Shown here: in pieces, positions 55,785 to 63,923 of the stretch
Position numbering within the stretch: position 1 is the stretch's first letter
How the letters are laid out: each line of letters begins with the position of its first letter
Assembly: GCF_004795035.1 (NCBI RefSeq)
Contig: NZ_SSBK01000026.1
Location: 34,390 to 98,389 of the forward strand
Origin: Streptomyces sp. A0958
GTDB taxonomy: Bacteria; Actinomycetota; Actinomycetes; Streptomycetales; Streptomycetaceae
Length of the DNA: 64,000 nt
Reading direction: 5' to 3'
Translations under genes and position numbers: made by a program
Notes under the pieces: model-generated
Database searches by the model: none
Seen by the model: only the letters and a program-made list of their open reading frames with translations
Told to the model about the DNA's origin: nothing

Positions 55785-56929
55785 GGGGCCTTCTCCTTGT
55801 TGCCAGGGCTGACCAGGAGGGCTGTCGGGGTGACGTGCCGAAGGAGCGAGCGGAGCTTGTCCGGGGCACCGCCGGTGAGGCGTAGGAACTGCTGCAGCGT
55901 GTCCAGACCCGCGCCGGCGTCGATGATCGTGAGTGCCGTGTCGATGCCGGATTGGACGGTGGGCACCGCCTCGGACATCACCATGAGCAAAGCCGCGTTG
56001 AGGGCGACCGCGTTCCGCGCCTGACTGGTGTCATGGCCTGCCAGTAGGCGTATCGCGGCGGCGACGTTCTCCCGAGGGTCCTCGTGCTGGGTGACGGACA
56101 TCAGGTCCTGCGGCATCGAGGACGCGCCCTTGCGTACTTCGTCGTTGAAGGTCAGGTCCTCGTCGCCGGCGTTGATGCGGCAGGCTCGCACGGTGCTTCC
56201 GGGGATCAGTTCGTCGACCTGGACCGTCTTGCCAAGGCTGGAGTTGATGACCGTCACGTCGGGCAGGCCGAGTCTGGAGAGCAGCCGGGCGGAAGCGCCG
56301 ACCGCAGGGTGCGAAAGGCCGTACACGTAGGCGGAACAGGTGACCGGGCTGAGGAGGGCGGGGAACGCCAGGCTGAGGGCGTGCACGGCCTGGAACCTGC
56401 CGCCGTAGCGACGGTCGAACTCGGGCACGCGGTTCTCGATGGAGAAGAACCCGAAGCCGGTCTCCGCTGTGATGTCGACCATCTCCTGGTGCGGCACCAT
56501 GTCGCTCGTCGCGCCCACGAGGTCGATGAAGTCGCGGGACCCGGTCTTCGACGACGCACTGCGCGATCCGAGCTTGGCGACGTGTGCTCCCCCGGTGGCC
56601 GCCACCAGCGCGGCGGCGGTACTGAGGTTGATCGTCTTGAAGGTCTTCTTCCCGCTGCCCGTGTAGCCGACGAACCGCATGCCCTCCGGCGGCTGGTGGA
56701 AGTCCCAGTTGCTTCGGTCCAGGGATGTCGCGGCCTGGACAGCGGCCTCGACCTCCTCCAACCGTGGCCCCCGCAGGAGCAGTCCCGTCAGGACGCTTCC
56801 CAGCATCACGTCGCGCGTGTGGCCCTCCGGTAGGGCGAGGATGCGCGTGATCCCGTCGTGGACGTCCTGGGGTGGAATGTCGGCCGGCGAGTTGATCTTG
56901 TGGGCCAGCAATGGCGTTGTGACCGCCAT
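55778..56929 (-). CDS. TrpD-like (glycosyltransferase family 3) phosphoribosyltransferase
   Basis: This 383-aa protein is homologous to anthranilate phosphoribosyltransferase and pyrimidine-nucleoside phosphorylase. INLSTAAALVAATGGAHVAKLGSRSASSKTGSRD aligns with the TrpD NISTA..KHGNRSVSSKSGSAD region, and QVDELIPG keeps the DE metal pair. GTGGD is replaced by YTGSGKK and KHGNR by KLGSR, so residues that bind PRPP and anthranilate differ and another substrate is likely. The ATG at 56929 has AAGGAG eight bases upstream and is preferred to the GTG at 56950, which overlaps the upstream stop. It overlaps the radical SAM start by seven bases. Confidence 0.78.
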   Translation of the reverse strand: MAVTTPLLAHKINSPADIPPQDVHDGITRILALPEGHTRDVMLGSVLTGLLLRGPRLEEVEAAVQAATSLDRSNWDFHQPPEGMRFVGYTGSGKKTFKTINLSTAAALVAATGGAHVAKLGSRSASSKTGSRDFIDLVGATSDMVPHQEMVDITAETGFGFFSIENRVPEFDRRYGGRFQAVHALSLAFPALLSPVTCSAYVYGLSHPAVGASARLLSRLGLPDVTVINSSLGKTVQVDELIPGSTVRACRINAGDEDLTFNDEVRKGASSMPQDLMSVTQHEDPRENVAAAIRLLAGHDTSQARNAVALNAALLMVMSEAVPTVQSGIDTALTIIDAGAGLDTLQQFLRLTGGAPDKLRSLLRHVTPTALLVSPGNKEKAPC

Positions 56930-56946
56930 GGCGTGGGCTCCTTCCG

Positions 56947-57948
56947 TCACGTGTCGGATGTGAGCAGGACCTTGAAGGGGCGATGACGGGCTTCGTTGTC
57001 CAGGGCCGCCAGTCCCTGCGGCAGTTCGCCGAGGGGGAATCGATCTCGGGTCATCAGGGCGGCCCAGTCGCCGCCCTTGGCGATCACGTCGATGGCGTCT
57101 CGAAAGTCGTCGTGGCCGTCCGCGCGGCAGTAAGAGAAGGAGCCGCGCAGGGTGATCGAGCGACGGAAGACGTCCCGGAGGGGGACCGAGAGAACGACGC
57201 GGGGCGCGTAGGCGTTCTGGACGAGAACCGTTCCCCCGTCACGAACAGCCTTCAGCGCCTGGCGTATGGGGGCGTCGCTGTGACCAGACGCGGCGTCCAC
57301 GACGGCGTCGCACGTCGGCAACTCGGCAGAGTGGAGAGTGATGTGCCGGTCGAGGACGTAGCGCAGTTGATGCGATCGCGAGGGTTCCCTGACCAGCATG
57401 TGCACGTCCCACCCCGCCTCCGCCGCGCAGATGGCCGTACACACCGCAAGGACGCCGCCCCCGATGATGCCGAGCCGCCCCATGGGCACACGTAGCCCGC
57501 AGCGGACTCCGTGCAGGGCCACCGCCATCGGGTCGGCGAGGACTCCGTGCGCGGGATCGTGCAGGTGGCGAAGCGGGACGATGCTGTCGCGGGGCGCCCG
57601 TACGCAGGCGGCGAGACCTCCGGGAAGATCCCACCCGATGCGCTGGAGTCGTGGGCAGAGGTGGACATGGCCGCGGTCGCAGTAGTGACACGAGCGGCAG
57701 GAGACCAGCGGGTCGATTGCGACCCAGTCACCTGTCTCCGTGTCGACACCGACGATCTCGTGCCCGGGGTACCACGGTTCCGGCAACTGTCCTTGCCAAG
57801 GGTGATTGAGCTTCGCGACGTCGCTTCCGCACAATCCCGTGAAGCGTGTCTCGATGAGCGTCGTGTCGGGTGCCGAGGACATGGCGACCGGAGCGGGGAG
57901 TCGGCTGAGGACTCCGTTCTCAACTGCCCACGCGTCCGGGCCGGTCAT
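56947..57948 (-). CDS. Zinc-dependent medium-chain alcohol dehydrogenase
   Basis: This 333-aa NAD(P)-dependent dehydrogenase has catalytic zinc ligands in GLCGSDVAKL and PGHEIVG. The structural zinc site has the standard C-X2-C-X2-C-X7-C pattern (CRSCHYCDRGHVHLC). The Rossmann motif is LGIIGGGVLAVCTA. It may oxidise a sugar or polyol hydroxyl; the sorbitol/threonine dehydrogenase group has a similar layout. The ATG at 57948 overlaps the HAD stop (ATGA) with GGGGG upstream. Confidence 0.85.
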   Translation of the reverse strand: MTGPDAWAVENGVLSRLPAPVAMSSAPDTTLIETRFTGLCGSDVAKLNHPWQGQLPEPWYPGHEIVGVDTETGDWVAIDPLVSCRSCHYCDRGHVHLCPRLQRIGWDLPGGLAACVRAPRDSIVPLRHLHDPAHGVLADPMAVALHGVRCGLRVPMGRLGIIGGGVLAVCTAICAAEAGWDVHMLVREPSRSHQLRYVLDRHITLHSAELPTCDAVVDAASGHSDAPIRQALKAVRDGGTVLVQNAYAPRVVLSVPLRDVFRRSITLRGSFSYCRADGHDDFRDAIDVIAKGGDWAALMTRDRFPLGELPQGLAALDNEARHRPFKVLLTSDT

Positions 57949-58754
57949 CGCTGCCCCCATCTGTCCAGCAAGGTGGGGAGAGCTTCCACGTCGGGTATCG
58001 CCCTGCCGGACCAAGCGGTCTCGCCGAACGCGAGGCCACTCGGCCCGCCCCGACGCTCCACGCGCATGGCACGCATGCCGGCCCGCTCTGCGCCTCCAAG
58101 CTCGTCACCGCCGCCGTCGCCGCAGTAGAGGGCCTGCGGCGGGGCGACACCGAGGTCTCGGAGGACCGCCCGGAAGAGCAGACGGTCGGGCTTCACCGCC
58201 CCCGCCCGGCAGCTGAACACGACAGCGTCGAAGTGCGGCGCGAGGTTGCTTGCGCTCCACGCTTCGGCGATGTCCGGAGACGCGTCGCTGAGGACGGCCA
58301 GCCTGGTGCCACCGCGCCGAAGCTGCTCCAGCGCCCGCAGGAGAGAGGCATCGGCCTGGAGACGGACATGGGCGAGCCGGGTCAGGAGCACTTCCAGCTC
58401 ATTCACACAGCCCGCAGAGGCGTCGCAGCGGGCGACGAGGTGAACCGCCACCTCGGTGGTGGACGCCATCTGCCCGTCGTGCCTCGCCTGCCAACTGCCG
58501 GACAGCACCGACTCGGCGACCGCCGGGGACACGCGCAGTATCGCGGCGAACTGGGCAGCGGCAGCCCTCCGCTCGACCACACTCGGGGCTGCGACGAGCG
58601 TGCCGAATAGATCGAGTATCACTGCGGTCGGGTGTGGAGCCGGAGCAGCGGAACTCTGCTGCGGTGAAGGGCCAAGCAGTACGTCACCCACTGGATGTGT
58701 GGCGGGCGCGGACAGACTCGTCGACATGCAGGTGCCCGTCGGCGGATAGCGCAT
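57945..58754 (-). CDS. HAD-family hydrolase, first gene of the nine-gene operon
   Basis: This 269-aa phosphatase-type HAD protein has motif I AVILDLFGTLVAAPS, motif II LAVLSDASPD, Lys in GAVKPDRLLF and motif IV YCGDGGGDELGGAERAG. The first 45 residues are Pro/Ser-rich. GGAGG lies six bases before the ATG at 58754. It probably dephosphorylates a pathway intermediate. Upstream, a 6-bp hairpin (58828-58845) may end the small membrane gene or attenuate this operon. Confidence 0.8.
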   Translation of the reverse strand: MRYPPTGTCMSTSLSAPATHPVGDVLLGPSPQQSSAAPAPHPTAVILDLFGTLVAAPSVVERRAAAAQFAAILRVSPAVAESVLSGSWQARHDGQMASTTEVAVHLVARCDASAGCVNELEVLLTRLAHVRLQADASLLRALEQLRRGGTRLAVLSDASPDIAEAWSASNLAPHFDAVVFSCRAGAVKPDRLLFRAVLRDLGVAPPQALYCGDGGGDELGGAERAGMRAMRVERRGGPSGLAFGETAWSGRAIPDVEALPTLLDRWGQR

Positions 58755-58827
58755 GGTGAGCCTCCATCGGTAGATCGGTGATCTCATGCAGAACCGAACT
58801 CTCCGGCTGGCTGGGCTGTGGCCAGAT

Positions 58828-58845
58828 GACGCCTTTTCGGGCGTC
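58828..58845 (-). other. Small hairpin in the operon leader
   Basis: GACGCC/GGCGTC with a 6-base CGAAAA loop (minus-strand sense) lies between the small membrane gene and the HAD gene. It is weak as a terminator; it could be an attenuator. Confidence 0.3.
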
Positions 58846-58928
58846 TGACAGACGAGGAAGGAGGACTTGACTGTCACCAGGCCGAGGCCACGCTGGGTCG
58901 CCAGGGCCCGGCGATGCCGTCGGCGCGC

Positions 58929-59126
58929 TCACAGCCGTAGCCCTGACAGCAAGCCGGCGATCGACGCCGTGACGTCCTTCGCGAACGGGCCGACGTTGTG
59001 GGTCTCGGCGAGATACAGACCGAAAACAGCGCACACAACGGCGTGACCCGCCTTGAGCCCACCTCCGCGGCACAAGAAGACGATCACGATGCCGAGGAGC
59101 AGCAGGACAGCAACATCGACAGCCAC
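58929..59126 (-). CDS. Small membrane protein of the plasmid/AICE type
   Basis: This 65-aa protein has an N-terminal helix VDVAVLLLLGIVIVFLC, a short basic loop (RGGGLKAGH) and a second helix VVCAVFGLYLA. It ends in KDVTASIAGLLSGL. Small proteins of this layout occur next to transfer or regulatory genes on Streptomyces plasmids and integrative elements. No specific function is known. It supports a mobile origin for the region. Confidence 0.65.
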   Translation of the reverse strand: MAVDVAVLLLLGIVIVFLCRGGGLKAGHAVVCAVFGLYLAETHNVGPFAKDVTASIAGLLSGLRL

Positions 59127-59325
59127 TGCGGAGCCCCCTTCGATCTCGGACGAATAGTGGAGACCGAGGCGGCTACTGGGACGACCGCGTCGGTGTGACC
59201 ATGACAGCGGCTCGGAGCTGTGCGGAGTATCACAAGCCGTTCCTGAAGCTGCTCATCAGCAGCTCATGGCTGGCCGACCTGACTTTTCAACATCCGCTTA
59301 CACACGGGTTCATGACAGGCAGACT

Positions 59326-59331
59326 TAGGCT
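59326..59331 (+). promoter_or_regulatory. Candidate -10 element for the HTH-kinase gene
   Basis: TAGGCT lies seven bases before an ATG (59339) that has no ribosome-binding site, the layout of a leaderless Streptomyces transcript. Confidence 0.45.
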
Positions 59332-59338
59332 CCGGATC

Positions 59339-60379
59339 ATGACCAGGGATGGGCAGGCGGTAGGCGCGGTGGGTAAGAGTCGCCCGGGGTGGCGCCCGGA
59401 CAAGTTGAGACAACAACGCGAAGCTCACGGCCTGACGCTCGAAGGCGCGGGCGAGCAGTTGCGCGAGGTGGCCCGGGCTGCGGGGCTCACGGTGCCGGCG
59501 GCCAACTTTCAGACGCTGTGGCAGCACGAGCAGGGAGAGGTCTATCCCGGACCGCACTACCGTCGCGCGTACTGCCTTCTGTACCGTGCGACCGAGCCCG
59601 AACTCGGCTTCCGTAACGCACTGCCCGACGAGGCCACGAAGCTCAAGTTCACCGCGTCGAGCGAACCGCAGAACGGCGCCCACGTCCTGGCCGTAGAACG
59701 GGCATTGCACCAGCTGGCGCCGAGCGCGGACGACGCCGACGGCGTGGGCGTCCAGCAGCGAATCCTCGACGCCTGGAAGCGGCGTCACACCGGCGGTGAT
59801 CCAAACCGGCCGACACTGATGATGGTCGGCGGCTACGCGGGCAGCGGAAAGTCGGAATTCGCGCGCTTCGTATCGCAGCTCACTGGATGGCCCGTCCTCG
59901 ACAAGGACCCCATCACGCGCCCGCTCGTCGAGCGCCTCCTTGTTGAAATGGGCAGCGAGCCCAACGACCGGCACACCGATCTATACCGGGAGAAGGTCCG
60001 CCCGCTGGAGTACCAGTGTCTGCTGGAGACCGCGTACGCGAACGTCGACTGCGCGATCAGCACCGTCCTCTCCGCGCCCTTCATCGCCGAGACCACCGAC
60101 CCTAGGTGGATGCGGCGCCTGATCAACCGCTGCGAAGCACGTGGCGTCACCGTTGCTGTCGTCTGGATTCAGTGCGACCTCGACACGATGCACGAGTACA
60201 TCAGCTTCCGTTCCGCCGCCCGGGACAGCTGGAAACTCCAGAACTGGGACACATACGCCGCCGGGATCGATCTTGAGCTGCGGCCCGTCGTGCCGCACTT
60301 GGTTGTCGACAACCGGCTCGGCTCCGCGATATCGCTCACAGACCAGGTGCGCCAGGTCTTCGGGACGGTGTTCCAGTGA
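59339..60379 (+). CDS. HTH-domain protein with P-loop kinase domain
   Basis: This 346-aa protein has an XRE-like N-terminus (RPDKLRQQREAHGLTLEGAGEQL) with WQHEQGEVYPGPHYRRAYC. It continues with a zeta-toxin/AAA-like P-loop NTPase: MVGGYAGSGKSEFARF, then VLDKDPITRPLVERL. The open frame reaches 59195, but a -10-like TAGGCT seven bases before the ATG at 59339 favours that start. The combination suggests a DNA-binding regulator with small-molecule kinase activity. Its stop overlaps the next gene's GTG. Confidence 0.7.
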   Translation: MTRDGQAVGAVGKSRPGWRPDKLRQQREAHGLTLEGAGEQLREVARAAGLTVPAANFQTLWQHEQGEVYPGPHYRRAYCLLYRATEPELGFRNALPDEATKLKFTASSEPQNGAHVLAVERALHQLAPSADDADGVGVQQRILDAWKRRHTGGDPNRPTLMMVGGYAGSGKSEFARFVSQLTGWPVLDKDPITRPLVERLLVEMGSEPNDRHTDLYREKVRPLEYQCLLETAYANVDCAISTVLSAPFIAETTDPRWMRRLINRCEARGVTVAVVWIQCDLDTMHEYISFRSAARDSWKLQNWDTYAAGIDLELRPVVPHLVVDNRLGSAISLTDQVRQVFGTVFQ

Positions 60380-60936
60380 GGGAGGGCATCCTGCTGTACG
60401 GGCCGCCGGCGGCGGGCAAGGACACGATCACGGCGGCGCTCACCGAACTCGACGAGCGGTACGTACTGTTCACCCGGCTGAAGATCGGGACCGGGAAGAC
60501 CAAGGGCTACCGGATGGGTACGCCAGAGCAGCTGACCGCCCTAGATGCACGCGGCGATGTCATCTACCGCAACGACCGGTACGGCAACATCTACGTCGTC
60601 GACCGCCCCGGCCTCGACCAGGCCATGGAGGGCGGCAGCATCCCCGTCGTCCACCTCGGTCAGATGGCGGGGATGGAGCAGGTGACCGCCCTCTTCCCGG
60701 CGCGCTGGGTGCGTGTTCTGCTGTGGTGCTCCAAGGAGACCACCGCTCGCCGCTCACCACAGCGCGGGGACACCGACACGGCGGCCCGGCTGGCCGCGTG
60801 GGACGCCACTCAGGCCGATCTTGCGGCTCACCCACGGGCCCAGTGGGAACTGCGCGTGGAGACGGACGCGACGGCACCCCATGGAACCGCACAGAGGATC
60901 GACGACATCGTCCGCACCACGCCCCCTCGCTCCTGA
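60376..60936 (+). CDS. Guanylate-kinase-like P-loop kinase
   Basis: This 186-aa small kinase has the P-loop LLYGPPAAGKDTITAAL at its N-terminus and a guanylate-kinase-like core (FTRLKIGTGKTKGYRMGT; VIYRNDRYGNIYVVD; IPVVHLGQMAG). It is not the housekeeping Gmk, whose nucleotide motif is different; the substrate is unknown. The GTG start overlaps the previous stop (GTGA), so the pair is coupled. It converges with the following dehydrogenase. Confidence 0.7.
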   Translation: MREGILLYGPPAAGKDTITAALTELDERYVLFTRLKIGTGKTKGYRMGTPEQLTALDARGDVIYRNDRYGNIYVVDRPGLDQAMEGGSIPVVHLGQMAGMEQVTALFPARWVRVLLWCSKETTARRSPQRGDTDTAARLAAWDATQADLAAHPRAQWELRVETDATAPHGTAQRIDDIVRTTPPRS

Positions 60937-60973
60937 CAGCCAGGACGTCAGCGCCCGCGCGGATGCGACCTGC

Positions 60974-61831
60974 TCAACTCGGGTTGTCCGGGTCCCGCTC
61001 AAGGCGCAGAGCTTCCAGGGCCTCAGCGATATCCAGCCGCTCGTCTCTGTTCCCGTCCCACCGGGCAAGCGTCGCGGCAGCCGCGTGCATAAGGGAGTCC
61101 GGCAACCCGGCGTCGGCGAGAAGGGCCGCCGCGTCCTCAAGCTCTGGGCCCCAACGCCAGGCACGAGCAGCGGTCTTGGGGATGTAGTCGGTCTCCACGA
61201 GGTAGCTGCGGGTGCGCTTGGCCGCGATCAGCAGCAGCTCGTCCGCGACCCCGTACGTGTCCGCCGCCCCGTAGGCCACGGCAGCCAGCACCCGGGAGAC
61301 CTTCTGGTAGCTGGAGTACGCGAGCTTGAGTGCGGAAGCTTTGCCGATGCAGTCGCCCAGGACGTGGGTGTGCACGTCGGTGCCGGCGAAAAGCTCGGCG
61401 ATCCGGTCGGTCTGTTCGACGGCGCCGGAAAGGTAGAGCGTCGGGGACTTGCCGCCCACCGGAGGCGATCCGACCACCGCTGCGTCGATGACCGGCATCG
61501 AGCTCAGGCGGTCGGCGATACTCACCACGCGGGACGGCGAGACCGCGTTCGCGTCGACATAGATCGTGCCCGCTTCGGACATGCCGAGCTCGGCTACTTG
61601 GCTGGCGGTCTCCTCCGCTGCGGCGGGAGGGCACAGGGAGAGCAGCACATCGGAGCGGAAGACAAGCTCGGGCAGCGCTGCGGCTTCGAGGCCCGCGCGC
61701 TCGGCCCGGCGGCGGGTTGTGTCGCTGCGTCCGTCGGGGCACCACAGCACGATGTGGCCTCTCGCGCGCAGCTGGGCGCCGAAGGCGGAACCCATACTGC
61801 CGGGGTGCAACAGCCCAATGGTGCTCGTCAT
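60974..61831 (-). CDS. NAD(P)-dependent oxidoreductase, beta-hydroxyacid-dehydrogenase-like (DUF1932)
   Basis: This 285-aa protein has a Rossmann domain IGLLHPGSMGSAFGAQLRARGH and a 3-hydroxyisobutyrate-dehydrogenase-like layout. VIDAAVVGSPPVGG is the substrate loop and GKASALKLAYSSYQK holds the catalytic Lys. The C-terminus matches DUF1932 (VLAAVAYGAADTYGVADEL). The start overlaps the HAD stop by four bases. Substrate unknown. Confidence 0.8.
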   Translation of the reverse strand: MTSTIGLLHPGSMGSAFGAQLRARGHIVLWCPDGRSDTTRRRAERAGLEAAALPELVFRSDVLLSLCPPAAAEETASQVAELGMSEAGTIYVDANAVSPSRVVSIADRLSSMPVIDAAVVGSPPVGGKSPTLYLSGAVEQTDRIAELFAGTDVHTHVLGDCIGKASALKLAYSSYQKVSRVLAAVAYGAADTYGVADELLLIAAKRTRSYLVETDYIPKTAARAWRWGPELEDAAALLADAGLPDSLMHAAAATLARWDGNRDERLDIAEALEALRLERDPDNPS

Positions 61832-62511
61832 GCCGTTGTCCTTGTGTGGTCAGTGGAGTGCAAAAGCAGCAGGTCGATGGCGGCGCGTGCATGCGGCACC
61901 ACGTGGTCCGGCCCGGGATCGTCCGGCGGCCAGGAGCGGCCGTCGCCGATCCAGATGGTGCGCAGCCCTGCTGAGCGTCCGCCGCCGATGTCGTTGACCG
62001 GGTTGTCGCCGACCATCCAGCCGCCGTCGCCCAACACGGTGCCGCAGCGGGCCGCCGCCAGGGCGAAGTGCCGGGTCTGCGGCTTGCGCGCGTCGGCCTC
62101 CTCGGAGACGAAGACGCCGTCCACGCGCTCGGAGATACCGGTGGCCCGCAGCTTGGCGCGCTGGATATCCGCCGCACCGTTGGTCGCCACCCCCACCCGC
62201 CAGCCGGCCGCACGCAGCTCGTCCAAGCCGTCGAGGACTCCGGCCTGACACGACACCAAGGCCGCGATGTCGGTGCAGTACGCACGCCACAGCTCCGCAG
62301 TCGACATGGGTAGCCGGTACCGAGTGCGGATCACGTCAAAGGTGGACGGATAGGCCCGCTCGGCCACCATGTCTAGGACGTTCGCCTGATCTTCGTCCTC
62401 CAGGCCGTGCTGGGCGGTGAACTCTGCGGCCCAGCCGGCGAGCGTTCCCTGCCGGTCCACGAGGGTGTTGTCGAGGTCGAAGAGAACCAGAGGCGGCTGC
62501 ACATCCCGCAC
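61828..62511 (-). CDS. HAD-family hydrolase
   Basis: This 227-aa phosphoglycolate-phosphatase-like protein has motif I LVLFDLDNTLVDRQG, motif II VGVATNGAADIQ, Lys in ADARKPQTRHF and motif IV WMVGDNPVNDIGGGRSAG. The GTG at 62511 lies one base after the stop of a 61-codon frame, and its stop overlaps the dehydrogenase start, so the three form one coupled unit. It probably dephosphorylates a small phosphoester. Confidence 0.85.
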   Translation of the reverse strand: MRDVQPPLVLFDLDNTLVDRQGTLAGWAAEFTAQHGLEDEDQANVLDMVAERAYPSTFDVIRTRYRLPMSTAELWRAYCTDIAALVSCQAGVLDGLDELRAAGWRVGVATNGAADIQRAKLRATGISERVDGVFVSEEADARKPQTRHFALAAARCGTVLGDGGWMVGDNPVNDIGGGRSAGLRTIWIGDGRSWPPDDPGPDHVVPHARAAIDLLLLHSTDHTRTTA

Positions 62512-62512
62512 C

Positions 62513-62698
62513 CTAAGGCGCGAGGATCAAGCTCTGCACCTCGGCCTCCGACCGCACCCGTATGGCGATCACATCGCTCAGCCAACGTCGGACGAAGATC
62601 CCACCGGTTGCGCCGATGTCGGCGGAGCTGGCAGCCGCAGGATCGTCACAAGGCTTAACAGGCGCCGCGTCAGCGGCCTGCACTAGGCTTTGCGCCAT
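62513..62698 (-). CDS. 61-aa hypothetical protein coupled to the HAD gene
   Basis: The short frame begins MAQSLVQAADAAPVKPC and ends QSLILAP. Its TAG is one base before the HAD start, which suggests translational coupling. There is no clear ribosome-binding site, so the start is uncertain. I recognise no domain. Confidence 0.4.
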   Translation of the reverse strand: MAQSLVQAADAAPVKPCDDPAAASSADIGATGGIFVRRWLSDVIAIRVRSEAEVQSLILAP

Positions 62699-62740
62699 CG
62701 AGTTCGTTTTGTCGGACCGGTGTCCCGGAGGGGGAATGCA

Positions 62741-62890
62741 TTGAAGGTCGTGAGCAACCGGGGTGGCGACCGATTGATCGATGCGGTGCGGCCGAGTCTG
62801 CAACCGGGCGGTGCATTGGACCTCGACGTCGGCTCCACGGCCGCGGAGCCGTTCCGCGTAACGTGCCGCTTCCTCCGGCGACCCCCATGA
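62741..62890 (+). pseudogene. Truncated helicase/PLD-like protein N-terminus
   Basis: A TTG start with GGAGGGGG five bases upstream and TAGGCT (62683-62688) as possible -10 opens a frame beginning LKVVSNRGGDRLIDAVRPSL. This resembles the N-terminus of phospholipase-D/SNF2-type helicases of phage-defence and plasmid loci (NR-DRLIDALRP-L..LD). After PGGALDLDV the sequence no longer fits and a stop follows at 62888. It is most likely a fragment left by a deletion. Confidence 0.45.
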
Positions 62891-63061
62891 GTAGACGCCT
62901 TCTCCGTATTGTCCGCGAATGCGAAGTCTTCCGTTGGCCAGGGCGTTCCGCCTCCCCGTGGACGAGTCGCGTTCGCGGCGTCCTGAACGGTGTGGGACTC
63001 GTGGTACTCGGGAGCGAGGCCGAGCGGGGGCCTGTCCGGCGGGTCGGCTCGGTGGGAGGGG

Positions 63062-63893
63062 TCAGGCCGTGGTGCGCAGGACGAGCTTGCCGCGGGTGCG
63101 GCCGTGCTCACCGTGGATGTGGGCGCGGGCGGCCTGGTCCAGTGGGAAGACCTCCTCGACCGCGACCGCGACCTTCCCTGCGTCGATGAGTGCGGCGATG
63201 CGCGCGAGCGCCGGGCCGTCCGGTTCCACGAGGAACGGGGTGACCCGGACCTCGCGGGCCGCTGCCGCGTCGGCCAGTTCGGGGGAGACTCCGGCGGGGA
63301 CGGCGACGAGGAGGCCGCCGGGGCGCAGCACCTCCAGGGAGCGCAGGCCGGTCCTGTCGTGGGCGTCGCCGACCAGGTCGATGACGACGTCGATGTCCCG
63401 GACGACGTCCTCGAAGCGGACGGCGGTGTAGTCGACGACCTCGTCCGCGCCCAGTTCCTTGAGCCACGCGTGGCGGGCGCCGCTGGCGGTGGCGACGACG
63501 TGCGAGCCCAGGTGCTTGGCGAACTGCACCGCGAAGTGTCCGACTCCACCGGCGGCGGCGTGGACCAGCACCCGCTGCCCGGCCCGGACGTCGGCGGTGC
63601 CCACCAGCGCCTGCCACGCGGTCAGCGCTGCGAGCGGCACGGCGGCGGCCCGGTCGTGATCGACTGTCGCCGGCTTGTGGGCGAACTGGCGGGCGGGGGC
63701 GGTGACGTACTCGGCGTAGCCGCCGGCCGCGCGCGGGAACCACGGCATTCCGTAGACCTCGTCGCCCTCCTTGAGAGTGGTCACGCCGAAGCCGACTTCC
63801 TCCACCACGCCGGAGACGTCCCAGCCGAGCACGAACGGCGGCTGACCGAGCACTCCGGCCATGCCGGTTTTGGGGCTCTCCTGCCGTATGTGT
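63062..63893 (-). pseudogene. Zinc-independent quinone oxidoreductase-type dehydrogenase, 5'-truncated
   Basis: The C-terminal about 270 residues of an MDR NADPH:quinone oxidoreductase are intact: LGWDVSGVVEEVGFGV, GDEVYGMPWFP, LVHAAAGGVGHFAVQFAKHLG and VVDYTAVRFEDVV. Upstream of the ATG at 63862 the frame continues as RQESPKTGMAGVLG, which fits the family, and then loses similarity near 63893. About 45 N-terminal residues, including the start, are missing. The break lies about 30 bp from an imperfect palindrome that probably marks a mobile element. Confidence 0.75.
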
Positions 63894-63923
63894 GGGTGCC
63901 CTGGGCTGGGCTGATACGTGAAA

